From: Patella vulgata
Lineage: Eukaryota; Mollusca; Gastropoda; Patellidae
Length of the DNA: 64,000 nt
Assembly: GCF_932274485.2 (NCBI RefSeq)
Contig: NC_065884.2
Span: 74,355,046-74,419,045 of the forward strand
Direction of reading: 5' to 3'
Below, one piece after another: positions 33,509 to 46,438 of this stretch. Below the pieces are notes generated by a model, which searched no databases, was not told where the DNA came from, and was given only the letters and a program-made list of their open reading frames with translations. A program made the translations under genes and the position numbers. The number at the start of each line of letters is the position of its first letter. Position 1 is the first letter of the stretch.

Positions 33509-33980
33509 ATTCGGAGGCAGACCACCATTAAATTTCATCATCTCGGTACCCACGAATTGTAGTTCGTCTATTTATAGCAATTCTCTCTCTCTCTCTTTTC
33601 TCCCCTTTTGCATGCCCATTTGTGTTGATTTTTTGGTCTAGAATGGATGAAGAGGGTTTGAATTAACATTTTCTGCCAGGTTTTGGTAAATATTCATGAT
33701 TTTGAGGCGGAAGGATAAGAGGGTTATCAGGTTAGCTACGGCGATATGTACGGCAACTAGTTACATGTTTTTAGTATGCTTCTTCAAGTTTGTGTATCTC
33801 AAAATTTTGGTGGTCAACCTCATACAAATTTTAGTGCAAAGACATGACCATTTGTTCCTCTGTCTGTAGTGGAAAGCATTCAGCCCAACGAAAATTTGGG
33901 GAAAAGTTGGAGGTTGGCAAATAGGCCAGAATTAACATTGAAGTCAATGGGGAAATTAATGGTGGTCTGCCTCCATTCGG
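33509..33980. mobile_element. Non-autonomous DNA element with ~29-bp TIRs
   Basis: The left end 'attcggaggcagaccaccat' is matched by the right end 'atggtggtctgcctccattc'. The ~410-bp interior has no gene and is shared, inverted and diverged, with 10866-11230. A (CT)n run lies near 33583. Confidence 0.8.
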
Positions 33981-33984
33981 CGAC

Positions 33985-34425
33985 TTTCAATTCCAGAGTT
34001 ATCCCCCTTTGGTCAACAAACATTCCTTTCAGTTAAGCTACAGTGGAGGCATTGTTGCTGTGAATGCGTCTTGCCACGCTTTAAGTTGCTATCTTTCCTT
34101 ATTGTGGAAAAAGGGTAAATGCAAAATAGCATTACCTTCATACGGCCTACATGGGTTTGTGGGCCGCCTGGGGACAATTACAACCTTCCCCATAACAATC
34201 GTCAAAGCCAAATACCACATGGTATGGTTATACACAGAGCGCGTGCTAATCACAAGCAGACGATACAAAATAATATAAAACCTATACAGCTGTATACCGT
34301 CTTGATAAACAACACGGTTTGTTTTTAAACTATTAATATACTGACTCACACGCTAACCGCGATTAAGAAATGTTAATAAAAGTATTGCCTAAAAGTTATA
34401 AACAGGCCACAATTCTATGTAATAA
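33985..34425. other. No recognisable gene
   Basis: Open frames occur on both strands over 34009-34349, but none matches a family I know. Confidence 0.35.
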
Positions 34426-34427
34426 AA

Positions 34428-35875
34428 CTACTGCTTATTGCCGCAGCAACGTTTCAGCCTATCTTCTAAGAAGTTTTTAATGAAGATCAGTAAGCGACCC
34501 CGCAGACTGAGGTTATGCAGGTCGCGCATGATACCATACATATGCTTTCTCCGGATCAAAAATATAGCAACTAAATGTTGTTTCTGGATGAAAGCATCCT
34601 TGACTAACATTTCAAATCTAACGAGATGATCACGGGTGCTCCTTTCGGACCGAAATCCACAATGGAGGTCTGTGATGAGGTTGTTGGAATCACGGTTACC
34701 AAACATGCAGCTAGTTAAAGCGATCGGGCGATAATTGGTGGGGTTCGTAGGATCCTTCCCCGGTTTAGGGATGGGAATTACTATGGCTTCATGCTACGAA
34801 GGCGGGAAATCCTCATTAAGCCAAATACGGTTATAGAGATCTAATAATATTAAGAGTGTAAAAAAAGGGTTAATATTTTAAAATCTGGTAGTGAATTTCA
34901 TCTGGACCAGTTGCAGTATCCCTAGCTCGCTGAAGAGAAATGCTGAGTTCAGCAATTAAAAACTTGTCATTATAACATTCATCATAACGGGACTTAAAGG
35001 TAAGTCGCCTTTTCTCCTATTCAAGTTTAATGCCTCAATGGCATCAGCGGAGAAATTGGATGATGAATTAAATGAGAAAGTACAGGCCAGAGAATTATCA
35101 ATATCAGGAAATGTTGTGAAGGTGGTATTAACAACATTTATATGGTTAACTGATAATGCCCTACTTTTACCTTTAATTCTACGAATCCCATCCCATACCG
35201 ATTTGGAAGGGGTACGGGAATTTATCCTTGAGATATAACCTTGCCATGAAGACTTCTTTGCTTGGCGTATGGTTCCACGGGCCTTCGCCCGGACCATTTG
35301 GTATGCTGCAATATTCTCCAAGAATGGGTGATTCCCAAGGCGTCCTAGAATACGATCTCACCCTTTAAGCGAGAATTTTCAATCGTTATTACACCATGGT
35401 TCATTGAAATGTTTTTGCCCATTCGTGATCTTTGGAATCGCCTGCTCAGCCACATCTTGGAGAATTGAAGTGAATAAAGGCCATGGACTCATCTACTAGC
35501 TCCTTTGAGTCAAAAGAGAGACACAAAGATTGAAAAAGAGTCCAATCAGCCTTGTGCATCTTCGACCTCTGGGGTCGTTCAACCGAAGAGGGACCTTTAT
35601 TTTCTATCAAGATCAGGAAATGGTCACTGCCACACAGATCTTCATTTACTCTTGAAACCGGACCGGAGAGCAAATGGTGAGATCGAGGGAAGAAAAAGAA
35701 GCTGTGGCAGGATGTAGATAAGAAGTGGAGTCGTCATTATTTTAACAAACACAAATTAATAATGTTAATGAAGTCCGCTATTTGTTTACATCAGTAAATT
35801 ATGTGAATGGTGACAATTGAAGTCTCCCGTAATGATAAATGGACGAGGAAGTTGCACAACAAAATAATTGACTTT
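34428..35875 (-). mobile_element. Jockey-like LINE fossil, endonuclease to RT fingers only
   Basis: Read downward from 35875: endonuclease catalytic block RPFIITGDFNCHH near 35845; SDHFLILIENKG near 35615 and KMHKADWTLFQSLC near 35550; linker at 35320-34956 (VWDGIRRIKGKS); RT entry AIVIPIPKPGKDPTNPTNYR and PIALTSC near 34790-34705; CGFRSERSTRDHLVR and FLEDRLKRCC near 34440. The palm domain with its DD motif does not follow below 34428, so the 3' part is lost. The frame is broken several times. Confidence 0.8.
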
Positions 35876-35892
35876 TGGGGTTCAGATGTAAA

Positions 35893-36040
35893 CTTGGTGG
35901 TAGAGATACAGATCAGAGTGTAATAGAAATATGTAAACTGCAACTGCCTGTGTAGATCTATATGCTTGGTGGTAGAGATACAGATCAGAGTGTGATAGAA
36001 ATATGTAAACTACAACTACCTGTGTAGACCTACATGCCTA
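35893..36040. repeat. ~73-bp tandem duplication
   Basis: Two units begin 'cttggtggtagagatacaga' and contain 'agaaatatgtaaact' and 'cctgtgtaga'. Confidence 0.85.
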
Positions 36041-36189
36041 GATAAATAACACATACAGGTGTAAAATGAAACACAAGCCTACGAATAAAAAATGAAATGA
36101 AAACGAATGGTATAAGAAAGACGGGTGTCGAATACATTATGTGCAATTAGCTGTCTTTCCTTTCTTACTCGGGAAAAGAAGTAAGGTCG

Positions 36190-36248
36190 TATGACTAACC
36201 CCTCCCTCTCCCCCCTCTCTCTACGAGTTTTCTCAGCCCTCTCTCTCC

Positions 36249-36279
<31 letters not shown>

Positions 36280-36280
36280 G
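36190..36280. repeat. (CT)n microsatellite
   Basis: Imperfect CT/CCCT tract; it produces an Arg/Glu-rich false frame on the minus strand. Confidence 0.9.
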
Positions 36281-36639
36281 TTTGGGCAATGAGTCATGAC
36301 AGTTTTCTATAGGAATTGGTACCAAATAATTATATAGACTTTTCATTATGGGATTAAATAAAGTTGGCGAATAATTTCTTCTAAATTGATAAAGCTTATT
36401 TTTTCTCTCTGTAGAATAATTTAAATGTTGTTGTTGTCTATTATAGTTCTATGAAAGGTTGTCTAGTTGCTTAATATATTGAGATTGTTACCAACAATGA
36501 CAAGTAGATTTAGGCTAATTAGGTACCTTGCATTATTTTACAACTGTCTTAGACTGAATCACTGACAGTCCTACCACCGTCCATTTCTGGACGTGGGTTA
36601 CTGTTGTCCAGCCATCTGTTGCACAAATCAATCCAATTA

Positions 36640-36800
36640 AATACAATAAGGTTGGCGTAAAGGGTCCAAATAAAAAAAACTTACCCAAATAATTAATGGT
36701 CTGCCCTAATAATTGTCGTATCTAAATGTTTAAAGCGCCACAGAGCAGTCAGACTGACTGAATGTTCAGCGCTATAGAAAAGGATTATTATTATAATTAT
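36640..36800 (+). repeat. SINE/LINE 3' tail, (TTA)n type
   Basis: 'aaagcgccacagagcagtc', then 'agcgctatagaaaagga' and (TTA)n. This resembles the widespread CR1/L2-type tail with GCGCTATA before a TTA repeat. Identity is inference. Confidence 0.4.
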
Positions 36801-38277
36801 ATCATTCAGTGTTCCATGAGAGCCATCATGCAGGGTTGTTAGAAGGAAGTACCCAAAGCCTTCCCACAATATGCAGTGTTGTTATAGAGACATGCCGATA
36901 AAGACATCATGTGGTGCTCTTAGGACATACCGCAGCTTCCTCGGCTGGGATAGCGACAACATGCAGTGTTCCTATAGAGGCATGCCTTTAGCCGCTGGTT
37001 CATCGTGTATACTTAGAAAGAAGAACCACAGATTACAGGCTAAGGGATAGGGAACTTCCATCTTTGAAATTTATACACCTGGTCGAACATTACGCACGTC
37101 AGACAAACAACTTTTAAACCCGGTGTAACGTCTGCTTCTACCTGGTGATATCGCTGGCCAGCGAAACGACAATATATAGGTCTAAAATCTATAATTTTAT
37201 ATCAAAGACGTAAGAAATGTTCTACTTTGAGCTAAAATTTAGTTTTGAGAATAACATAGAGCATACGAGATTATATATCTCCTAGGACATATATAATCTT
37301 GAATGAATTATGTTTATATTTTAACACGTGATATAGTTATATCTTCTATATCTACATATCAATCGTAAAAAAGCAAAATGCCCTTCCCTCAATCAAGTAA
37401 GGAGAAAAACATGGCTTCTAAAAATAGAATTTTACATCTTGGAGTACTTCCTCCAGAAGCAAATTTTTGATCGATTAATTAGTTTTTAGCTCAAAAAAAT
37501 CATACAGTTTGTACATAGGAAGGCATCTCTAACTAAAACATTTAAGATTTTAACTTAAGTTTTAAATATTGGATATCAGAAGCCCATCTTTTCCTGATAA
37601 GATTACAACATCAATGTTGATTTAAATTGGCAAATAAGTCGCGTTTTGAATGTCGAAGATTTGAGATGATATTGAGTTAGAGACTTAGCTACTTTAACTT
37701 GAATTTTCAAGATATTTACTTGAAACGAAAGACTCCCGCAGTCTTTCATATAAAAACGAGATATTTTTTAAACTAAAATTCCCGTTTATGGAACATTTGT
37801 TTATGACACATTGATATCAAATCTCTTAACGACAATTCATCAATCTAAATGTTAAAAAGATTTTCATAAAAAAGACGAGTTTAACTATTATGTGTAGGAT
37901 AAAGAGCGAGACTGGGGTTATGCTGAGGAAAGAAAGAATGAAGAAAATAACCCGAGAAAAAGATGTTTTTTTTTCTAAAGTCTTTCTTTGTTAATAGTCC
38001 CATGAAAAATTAAGCATTAGGCATGGCCTGGTGAATGTATACTGATGCTTCGGCTATGGTTCACAAAACTTTTTAGAATGCCCCCCGAACAATTGCCGTG
38101 AATCATCGGGGATGGCTCCCAATAATTTGAAAAGCTCAGGGGTCCCTTTGCCGATAATCAACATCACCGGGTAAATATTCATGTCGGGCGATCTCAGTCT
38201 CTTGCATGGTGGCATATCGGCGGCAGTTATACCTAGGTCCTACTGGGCAATTATTGCATCAGCGATATACTACCGAT
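36801..38277. other. No recognisable gene
   Basis: A degenerate direct repeat with 'catgcagtgtt' and 'tatagaggcatgcc' lies near 36830-36990. The rest is AT-rich and unassigned. Confidence 0.4.
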
Positions 38278-39006
38278 GGAAATTGGTGATCCCCGGGGGC
38301 GCCGGGAACAGGTTCCCCTCTGTGCAGGGGTCGTCGTGAGCCATCAGGAGACATCGGGAAAACTGCGAAAAATTTCAAAGCTCGCATTGAAATTTTTTAT
38401 CCGATGTGTTCCCGACGTTTTGTCTGGAAATCAGGCCGGGGAAGCATCCCGGCAGCTTTCCAGATCCACGCCGAAGCTCCGGAGATGCTTCCCTAGAGCC
38501 CTCAAGCTTCAGCGAAATATTTTTTCCCGAAGCATCCCGATTCAAATATCCCCAAAGTTCCCCTGATAGTCAGCAAGACATCGCTGATGCTTTGGTGAAT
38601 TTTTGGGGTCGTTGCGAGCAATATGGAACCATCGGGAGGTCTCGGGATAACTGCGAAACATTTCAAAACTTGTATTGAAAAAGTTTATCCGATGTTTTCC
38701 CGACGGGGAAGCTCTGGGGATGCTTCGCTGAATGTTCCGCGAAATTCTTTTTCCCCGATTTAACTATGATCAAAGGTCCCCATATACTTCAGCAAGACAT
38801 CGCCGATGCTTCGGTGATGCCCCGGGGAAACAAATATTTCGCTGAAGCTCCAGTGAAGCATCCCGGAGTTTCCTTGTGCCCCCCCCCCCCGTCCTGTTTT
38901 CCTGACAATGTAAGCATTGAAACTTCTCGCAGTACTCCCGTGGTCTCCGGATGGATCCACGTGGCTGAGACACCGGGAAACCTGTTACCGACGCCTATCA
39001 ATTTCT
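38278..39006. repeat. GC-rich inverted-repeat element with internal direct repeats
   Basis: The ends are inverted: the left has 'gaaattggtgatcc', 'gggaacaggttccc' and 'ccatcaggagacatcggg'; the right, read in reverse, has 'gaaattgataggcg', 'gtaacaggtttccc' and 'ccatccggagaccacggg'. Arms are about 110 bp. Inside, the block from 'ccatcaggagacatcggg' through 'gtgttcccgac' is repeated directly about 285 bp later, and 'gaagcatcccg'/'gggatgcttc' recurs several times in both directions. It is far more GC-rich than its surroundings and non-coding. Confidence 0.7.
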
Positions 39007-39154
39007 ATATGTACTACATTCGCAAGGCAAAAATTACTCAGTGGTAACTACGCATTATATAAGACAAATGTAACTAGCTTAATAAGCCCTAACAAGTGTC
39101 ACTACTTGAAATTGCGCGACTTATTGATATTTCAATTGTTGATTATTTATCAAT

Positions 39155-39215
39155 CGGATTAAAATACAGATCGATATTTCGTTTCGTTTTTTTATACTTT
39201 CGATGGCCCACATCA
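39155..39215 (-). mobile_element. MITE end fragment (TATTTCGTTTCGTTTT TIR)
   Basis: 'cggattaaaatacagatc' followed by 'atatttcgtttcgttttttt' and 'tactttcgatggcc' matches the right-hand end of the 24.3/52.6-kb MITE, inverted. Confidence 0.65.
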
Positions 39216-40174
39216 AAGCCCTGTATAGGGAAAATTACGACAACTCATTTACAGGCGCTATTTTGGATCCCAACTATGACGCCATAAAATCTATGACGTC
39301 ATGGCGTCATATAGCTTTACTTAACATAACGTTTTATTTTTTTCTTGGTATAACGTTTTACGGGCTACAATTTATCCTACACAAATTGCAAAAGAAACCA
39401 ATGCAATTTGGTTCAATGATAAATATGTCTGACGAAATCATACTCAAAATCGGCCAAAAATGACATGATTAACAGAATTCAATTAAGCGTTCTTCAGGTA
39501 TTATCGGAGAGCGATATCTCGTAATCAGTGTTTTTCAGTGGTGGTGGGGTGGGATAAATAATTTCTTTTTAAATTCCTCAAACACAGAGTGGTTATGCAA
39601 GCGAAATGTGTGGAAAAATCGAATTTGGCAAACATCAATTTAAAAAATATGTATTTGTCATTTGGTGGCGGGCATTTCTTTCAATATGACTGCCAAATTT
39701 GGTAAAAGAATATCATTTTAAAAAAAAATAAAAATGAAAAAACAACATTAATTTGGTAATAAAAGGGCAGCGATAATCTCAAAAATTTAATGTAGAGAAA
39801 TCTTGATGGCAGAAATTCACAATGGCTGGCAAAATACAATCCAAAATGGTGGAATTTTAATTAATGGTCATTTCTTTCCGTTGGGTATGACTTGTAATAT
39901 GTGGTATATTAATCCCGAAATGACATAGTTGCTCTTAAATGAATATATTGTTAACGCGCTTTAAACATCTAGATGCAATAGACTTAGTGTAGAAAATTCT
40001 AGGTACATGTACATTGAAATGTTGGCAATAAAGATAATATCATAGTTTTTAGTCACACATTGTTAACCAATCACCCATAGATCCCTTAATGACAATAAAT
40101 CATACACTTTATTCAGCTCGATGCAATACTTAAAATGAATAGATGCAGTTCGTTTAACTTGATTGTAGATATTA
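39216..40174. other. No recognisable gene
   Basis: AT-rich and unassigned. A short 'gacgccataaaatctatgac' / 'gacgtcatggcgtcat' palindromic patch lies near 39278-39310. Confidence 0.4.
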
Positions 40175-40367
40175 CTAGAAGAATGCCCGGCTTCGCTCGG
40201 GGGTCATAATTCCGAAACCGGAAGTGCTAGACTAACGCCACCTGGCCTATGTTACTCCCCGGTCCGAGCTACCCCTATACCTCAAATTTCAGACTCGGGC
40301 AGACCTAGTGTAGCCGCCAACCCGAACAGACAGACAGACAAACGACAGTCACAAATATTAGTAGAGA
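40175..40367 (-). mobile_element. Helitron-like non-autonomous element, inverted copy
   Basis: In element orientation it begins TCTCTACTAATATTTGTGAC, has TCTG repeats, and ends with a hairpin CCCGAGCGAAGCCGGG before TTCTTCTAG and T. It has the best-preserved ends of the five copies. Confidence 0.55.
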
Positions 40368-40805
40368 TAGATATATCCGTGATGCATATATAGGACCTTT
40401 CGGTTGAATCATATCATAGAAGTATCTAATTTCATAGTTTTACGTATTTGTCGACATTAAGGTGTACTTGTTCTATTGTTCCATTTAGCCTATGCATTTT
40501 CTTGTTTCACTTGACTAAACAAAACATTTTGTAAGAATGTAGGTTTTTATAGATTGAACCAAAAGCTGATAAATGTTGAGATGTGTGGAACATGTTCGAG
40601 GCGATTTGTGACGTCTCCTTCAATGACCCCTTCAATGTCTGTCTACCTGTGAAATAACATGTACATTATTTGTATGTTAAATTTGTGCGGTTTATATATT
40701 AGATTAATATTATTATTTACACATGGGCGGGGAGTGATAAAGTCCTACCCCAAACAAATTGCAAAAGAAACCAGAAAGTTTCGGAGAGCGATATCTCGTA
40801 TCACA

Positions 40806-41960
40806 TGTCACTGATGAAACATCTGCCCGAAACATGTGTCACGCTAGACACCTTTTATTTAAATTACACCGATTTTACAATGATTTTAAGTTACACTGAT
40901 TTTAAATGTTTTATCCATTAGTCAATTTAGAGAAATTTCTATTTACGAAAAATTGATGATACAATTAATGATCGATGACCGAAAACTGACACACAATCCG
41001 GAATGGCTCCAGACCAAAAAATCATGAAATTTCAGGCATTTATTTTGCCGGCTAGAAGGCAAAAAGGTTGTATCTCCCAAATTACTATTTAAATTTTCAG
41101 TCTGCACAAATAATCTGATTTTTAAAAGCGTATTCAAGTTAAATATATTTTATTGCGACAACTGTGAAGCCAGATATTTTCATGACGTCATATGAAATTT
41201 CTGGCTTCAAAGTTGTCGCAACTTTATCTATATACGGCTTTGGCCTACACCAATACAAAGCCGTATAGATAAAACAGCGACAACTGTGAAGACAGGAAAT
41301 CCATTATGACGTCATGAAAATATTACGTCAAGTGTACAAAAGCGCCATCTGGGGTCCCAAATAACTGTACCTACCCACTATCTATTATATTGCTGTGTCG
41401 CAGTTGGCTGTCCCGACAGACAGGGATGTGAATAGATGTCATAGATTGCCGCGAAGAACAGTCTATAGGACATAAAACATACAGTTTTTAAACGACAAGT
41501 ATGGCTGAACATATTATTATTATTATACAACAGAAAGCGCACATTATTGCTATATAGCCTTATTCTATAAGAAAAATCAAAATAAAAGATACACCAGATA
41601 AAAGCGCTGTTAAACATATTTATAAATTGCATACGCTTTCAAATATCAGACGGGTAATAGGGAAAAAAACAAAATTTAAATGACAATAATTTGGAGGAAA
41701 AAAAACATTTTGCCTTCTAGCCCAAAATTCCATGACTATTTGGTCTGGAGCCATTCCGGATTGTGTGACAGTTTTTGGTCATCGATCATTAATTGTATTA
41801 ATTTTTCGGGAATCGAAATTTCTTTAAATTGACTAATGGATAAAACATTTAAAACTAATTCACCTTAAATTCAGTGTAAAATCGGTGAAATTTAAAATCA
41901 GTGTAAAATCAGTACAAGCGCGACATGTGTTTCGGCATAATTTGTTTCATCAGTGAAATT
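40806..41960. repeat. Long inverted-repeat element (arms ~295 bp) with nested hairpins
   Basis: Arms at about 40806-41101 and 41669-41960 are reverse complements. They share 'ccgaaacatgtgtc'-like outer sequence, 'atccattagtcaattta', 'gatcgatgacc', 'aatccggaatggctccaga' and 'gctagaaggcaaaa'. The spacer of about 570 bp holds two further palindromes (41157-41222 and 41227-41271). No transposase frame. A foldback-type non-autonomous transposon is the simplest reading. Confidence 0.85.
41157..41330. repeat. Nested palindrome cluster centred on TGACGTCA
   Basis: First hairpin: 'gcgacaactgtgaagccaga' mirrored by 'ctggcttcaaagttgtcgc' around 'catgacgtcat'. Second hairpin: 'atctatatacggctttg' mirrored by 'caaagccgtatagat'. 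Then the first arm recurs ('gcgacaactgtgaagacagg') with another 'atgacgtcat'. Confidence 0.85.
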
Positions 41961-44900
41961 TCTGGTGTCATGTGATTGATTGATTTGTCGATTGATTGGA
42001 GTTCAGATGTTTTCATTATAATGGACCACTTTCAGGTTGCTGTATTCACGGCCCTAACTACGTAGCAAGAAAACGCGTTTCACGACTACAGCACTCGATG
42101 GTGACCTTAAGAGACACCGAAAGCCATTTAAAGACATGTTTTTAGTCAAGTGAATCAAGAAAATTCATAACTATAGGGGAGGGGGGAGGGGGGGTAGATT
42201 CATCTGAACAAATCTGAATAGGCTAAATAGAGCAATAGAACAAGTTCACCTTGATATTGTCAAATACGTAAGACGATATGAACATCAACTAATTAGATAT
42301 AAAATGTGATCCAACTGAAAGGCGATATATGGGTCATTATCAAAATTGGTAGAAATTGCAAATCACAAATGACCAAATTTCAAACATGGTTAATTGTTTA
42401 TTTTTATATTTATTTGATAAAGTATAGTTCAAAGTGTCAGTTCTGCATAAATTTAGAACAATTTTACAGAATTAAAATTTTTGTCAGCTTTTATCGGTCA
42501 CCAGTTGGGAATATGAAATTTCCCGTAACGATTAATAATTTTGCTGAAAATATGTGAATATTCTTAAACCATTTTTTTTAAAAAGCATATTATTTCTAAT
42601 GATTGGTCATTCAAACATACTTAAGCATGTTTTCCTCAATTTGGCTACCTTTTTTTTAAAAACAGAAGAAGATACGTTTAGTTACCTTGTTCATACTTAT
42701 AGGTATTATTATGCATTATTTTCTAATGTAAGTCTGTATGTGTACTTAGACATTTATTCGCAGTGTTACAGAAAGGATTATCATGCTACAGTAAAGATAT
42801 ACTTGTTACAGGGTTGACATAAAGTTATCTGTTTTTGAAAGAAAGCTGGAAATATTCTGCCTAGAAATATATTTCTACAAATTACGTCACATGAGTACTG
42901 ATTGGCACTAACATCAAATTGTCAGACAAACGTAACATAAAATTTATGTTAATTGTGATATGCTACTGGATTGACTTTACAGGAAGGACATGCTGTTCTG
43001 AATCTAAATTATTTACGAACTAAAACAACATAATGACATACTTTTAACACTATTTTATTAACTTGGGGTTCCAATTTATAGAACTGTAAATAAATCATAA
43101 AATGCTTAACTATAACATTGTTGAAATTAGTAGAATGTATTGCGCTTCAAATAAATGATAATAACAAACGAATAACTTTCACAATAAAAGCAAAAGTCAA
43201 CATCAGCACATTTGGTAGGGCAGTTCTCTTTATAAATGTACAATGGCTATCACTATAGAATTATAGACATGGTGAGGTTCTGGAAAGTTGGACCATGAAA
43301 AATTTATGAAACATTTCCTATTTATTTTGCTGGAAGATTAATAGTTTATCCTATTATCTTGTAGGATGTGGGGAAAGTTCCACAAGATATTGGACATATG
43401 TTATTTATTTATTTATTTAATCTTGATGTGGATGATATTACGATATAACGTATAAAGAGGTTTGCAGAATTTGGTGACCTCAGGGCATTTTACTTTTGAT
43501 CACCAGGTAGATGTAGAATGAAAATAAATGAAGTGAAGTGGAATTTCACGTAGCTTTTCTACAACTGGGTTAATGAAGACGGGCATACGCCGCGTAGTGT
43601 GCCATGGGGGGTGTTTTCTCGGACAGCAGTTCTGCTGCTTTAAAACATTGTTTTCCAGTCTGGAAATACTTGCCGGGGGGGGGGGGCGTGAAATAAGATA
43701 GTACGAAATGTTTGGTATTTGGACAATGAATTTCAGTGGGCTGATGTCCAGTCACATTTGTTCTGTTCTTCGGATTGAAAAGGCGCATAGGAACAGACTA
43801 AATTTAGATTAAAGTGCTTTGTTCCTGCTTTTCTTCTGGAAATGTCTTTTATGAATGTCATCCACAATAGGAACGTCTCTCGGATTAACATTCCAAACAA
43901 TCATTGTTCGTAACTTTTGTATAAACGTGCAATATCGCTGTTCTGTACTTATTTGTTCGCTTTTAGGGTTCTCATAATATTACACTTTCCCACAATTGTA
44001 AGTGAGATTATAAGCTTGGGAGCTGTGCCGGATTCAGATGGAGAGATATCCTAGGCTACCCGCTTATGAGGCCCCTTCCAATCCGCCACCCTCGCGACTA
44101 GAGGAACATGAAAGTGTGTTTAAGCAAAGTCAAGGAGGATGACAGTGTGAGAAATATTATACACCTAGGCCCCAGACCCCCTAGATCCCGAGGCCCCATG
44201 TTTCAGTCTGCCAAGCCCATCGGTAAATCCTACACTGCTTGGATAGATTAAAATGTAATAACTATTTTCAAAAATTACTTTCACATCACTTCGCTTGGCT
44301 GATCATTTATACATATAAACATAAAGAGTATCCGTATCGGGTTTCGAAAATATTTTTAATTTCCTTTCATATATTATCGTTGCTCAATAAATGTGCTATT
44401 TGTGTACAACTGAGTCATAAGATACGTTAAGATTAAAACCCTGTATTTTAAAAAACGCGAAAAGGAGGCCTATATTTGCAGTTACCAAGCATCAATAAGC
44501 TAGTATAAATGTCATCATCGTCGAAACGTTGCATGTTAATAAACCAGTAATTGTTATCCATAAATAGTGTTTAGTGTAATAGAAAAAAATGTACTAATTA
44601 GTTCGTTCCGCACGACTGTCTTTCGTGTCCTATATCCCTTTGTCGAGATAATTCAAATTTTGACAAAGCGGCGCAATACCGATGGGAAAAACAAAATATA
44701 GGGTCAATGTGACCTTGTTGCTTCTGTTGCAAAATATAAGTGCTATGACAAATAGAGGACGCCAGTAAGAGAAACAAACGGATATACCGACATTGAAAGT
44801 TACTTATGTGGAACCATTTTCTGTAAGTGAGCATAGATAGGACAGACCCGAAATATGAAGTTATGTAGAAGAAATTTTTGACAAAAAATTAATTGATTTC

Positions 44901-46240
44901 TATGTCCAATATCTTGTGGACTCTTTGTGGTGACAACTTCCACACAAAAACTCCCAAACCTTGTCATAAACGTTTGAAGTGGATCTATAATTCAGACATC
45001 ATTTTCGGCTTCATACAAACAAACGTCTTTCATTTTCTTAGGCCATTAAAAACAATTATTGGTTTTCTTTCCAACTTGATGCACACATTCGATTTGTAAT
45101 TCGTCATTATGGCTATAAAGAATAGCTCTTACATTCACATTGCCAAACTGAGAATAAATTGAAAATAAATTGAAGCCTAACACATTCGAGAATGAACTGT
45201 CATGGTCAACACGGGGATAAAACACGGGACATCCAGGTTAGCGATGCAATATCTTACTCACTGACCACCGTGCATCTTCCCTCTTGTCTCTCTATCTATC
45301 TAGGACGAGAATGTTGATTCAGATAGAATGCACACTCTGAGTTCTACAGTGGCATTGATATGACAATACGACAAAACACTTCTAGACAAAAATGTTGAAA
45401 ACGGTTTGAGGTTAATTAAAATGAACAACATATTATGTGTTCAAATTCAAATGTTCGATATGACAAAAACGAATCAAGTTCCTTACAGTAACCATTAATT
45501 GTCCTTACTGTAACAAAATTAGCCCCCCCCCCTCACCCATATAATTGTATATGATGGAATAATACCCGTGTGTAAGATACTTAACATAGTGTGATTTGTT
45601 ACTGTAGTAATTATCAACTATCTCAATCTATAAGGAAAGTCAGTTTAAGAATTTATATTATAAAATGTCAATCCTGTAACAAAATGTGTCCATCCAGTAA
45701 CAAAATTAGCCGTTACAGAAAAGACTGTTACAGGACTGACATTACAGACACTAAAATTCTTGACTACATAATGAATTCTCCCACTATGCTGTTAATTTCT
45801 TTCATCTAGGCAAGATCACTCAAATTTATAATTACTGTGAACAATATAATTTATACCCTGAATATATAAAGTTGTCAAAGGGTTGTTACTGGAAAGATGT
45901 TTTTTAAAAATACTCATTGATTTTAGGCAGATAAACCCAGAAGGCCGGGAAACTAAGATAGTAAATTACATCATACATCAACAAATGGGTCTTTTATTAT
46001 TGTATGTTTTAATACACTGTTACAGGATGTACATAATTTGTACAATTACAAACAAGGGTTTACTTTTATATTAATTCATTCAAGTTAGTTTTAAAAATAA
46101 TGCAGAAAGACAGGAATTTCTACCAATTTTGATAATGACCCGTGTATAACATGTATTATAAGAATAAATACCTTTACAAAGAGAATGGAAAATATCAGTA
46201 TCCAGTTTCATAGTACTGGGTGATCACAAGCTTCCCTACT
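41961..46240. other. No recognisable gene
   Basis: AT-rich. It holds a poly-G tract near 42178, a degenerate SINE A at 43560-43665 ('aatgaagacgggcatacgcc'), a relative of the 30.9-kb tandem unit near 44880, and an apparent inverted pair: 'gggtcattatcaaaattgg' near 42336 against its complement near 46120, and 'cttgttacagggttgacat' near 42804 against its complement near 45660. Small open frames match nothing known. Confidence 0.45.
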
Positions 46241-46249
46241 TTCATTTTA

Positions 46250-46438
46250 ATCAATAAGTGTTATAGAAATGATCTGTGTTAAACTTGAAACGTGTTAATT
46301 GACACCTCACCTGCACACCTTATAAACCGCCGATACCACCACAACACAGCTAACTAAATACAATCAATAAATACTTAATTCTATTTCATGTTCGTAATAA
46401 AGTTCCTATCATTATGTTGTGTTATCTGTAGTGTTACA
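46250..46438 (+). mobile_element. LTR-like fossil end
   Basis: Shares 'tctatttcatgttcgtaata', 'gttatctgtagtgttaca' and a TATA-like 'ccttataaacc' with the LTR-like fossils at 27951 and 55205. The left end is unclear. It may be the upstream LTR of the odd GC-rich segment that follows, but no second LTR was seen. Confidence 0.35.

Noticed and set aside
38276-39047. Overlapping frames on both strands of the GC-rich segment
   Set aside because: The segment is an inverted repeat with internal copies; frames on both strands reflect symmetry and few stop codons at high GC.
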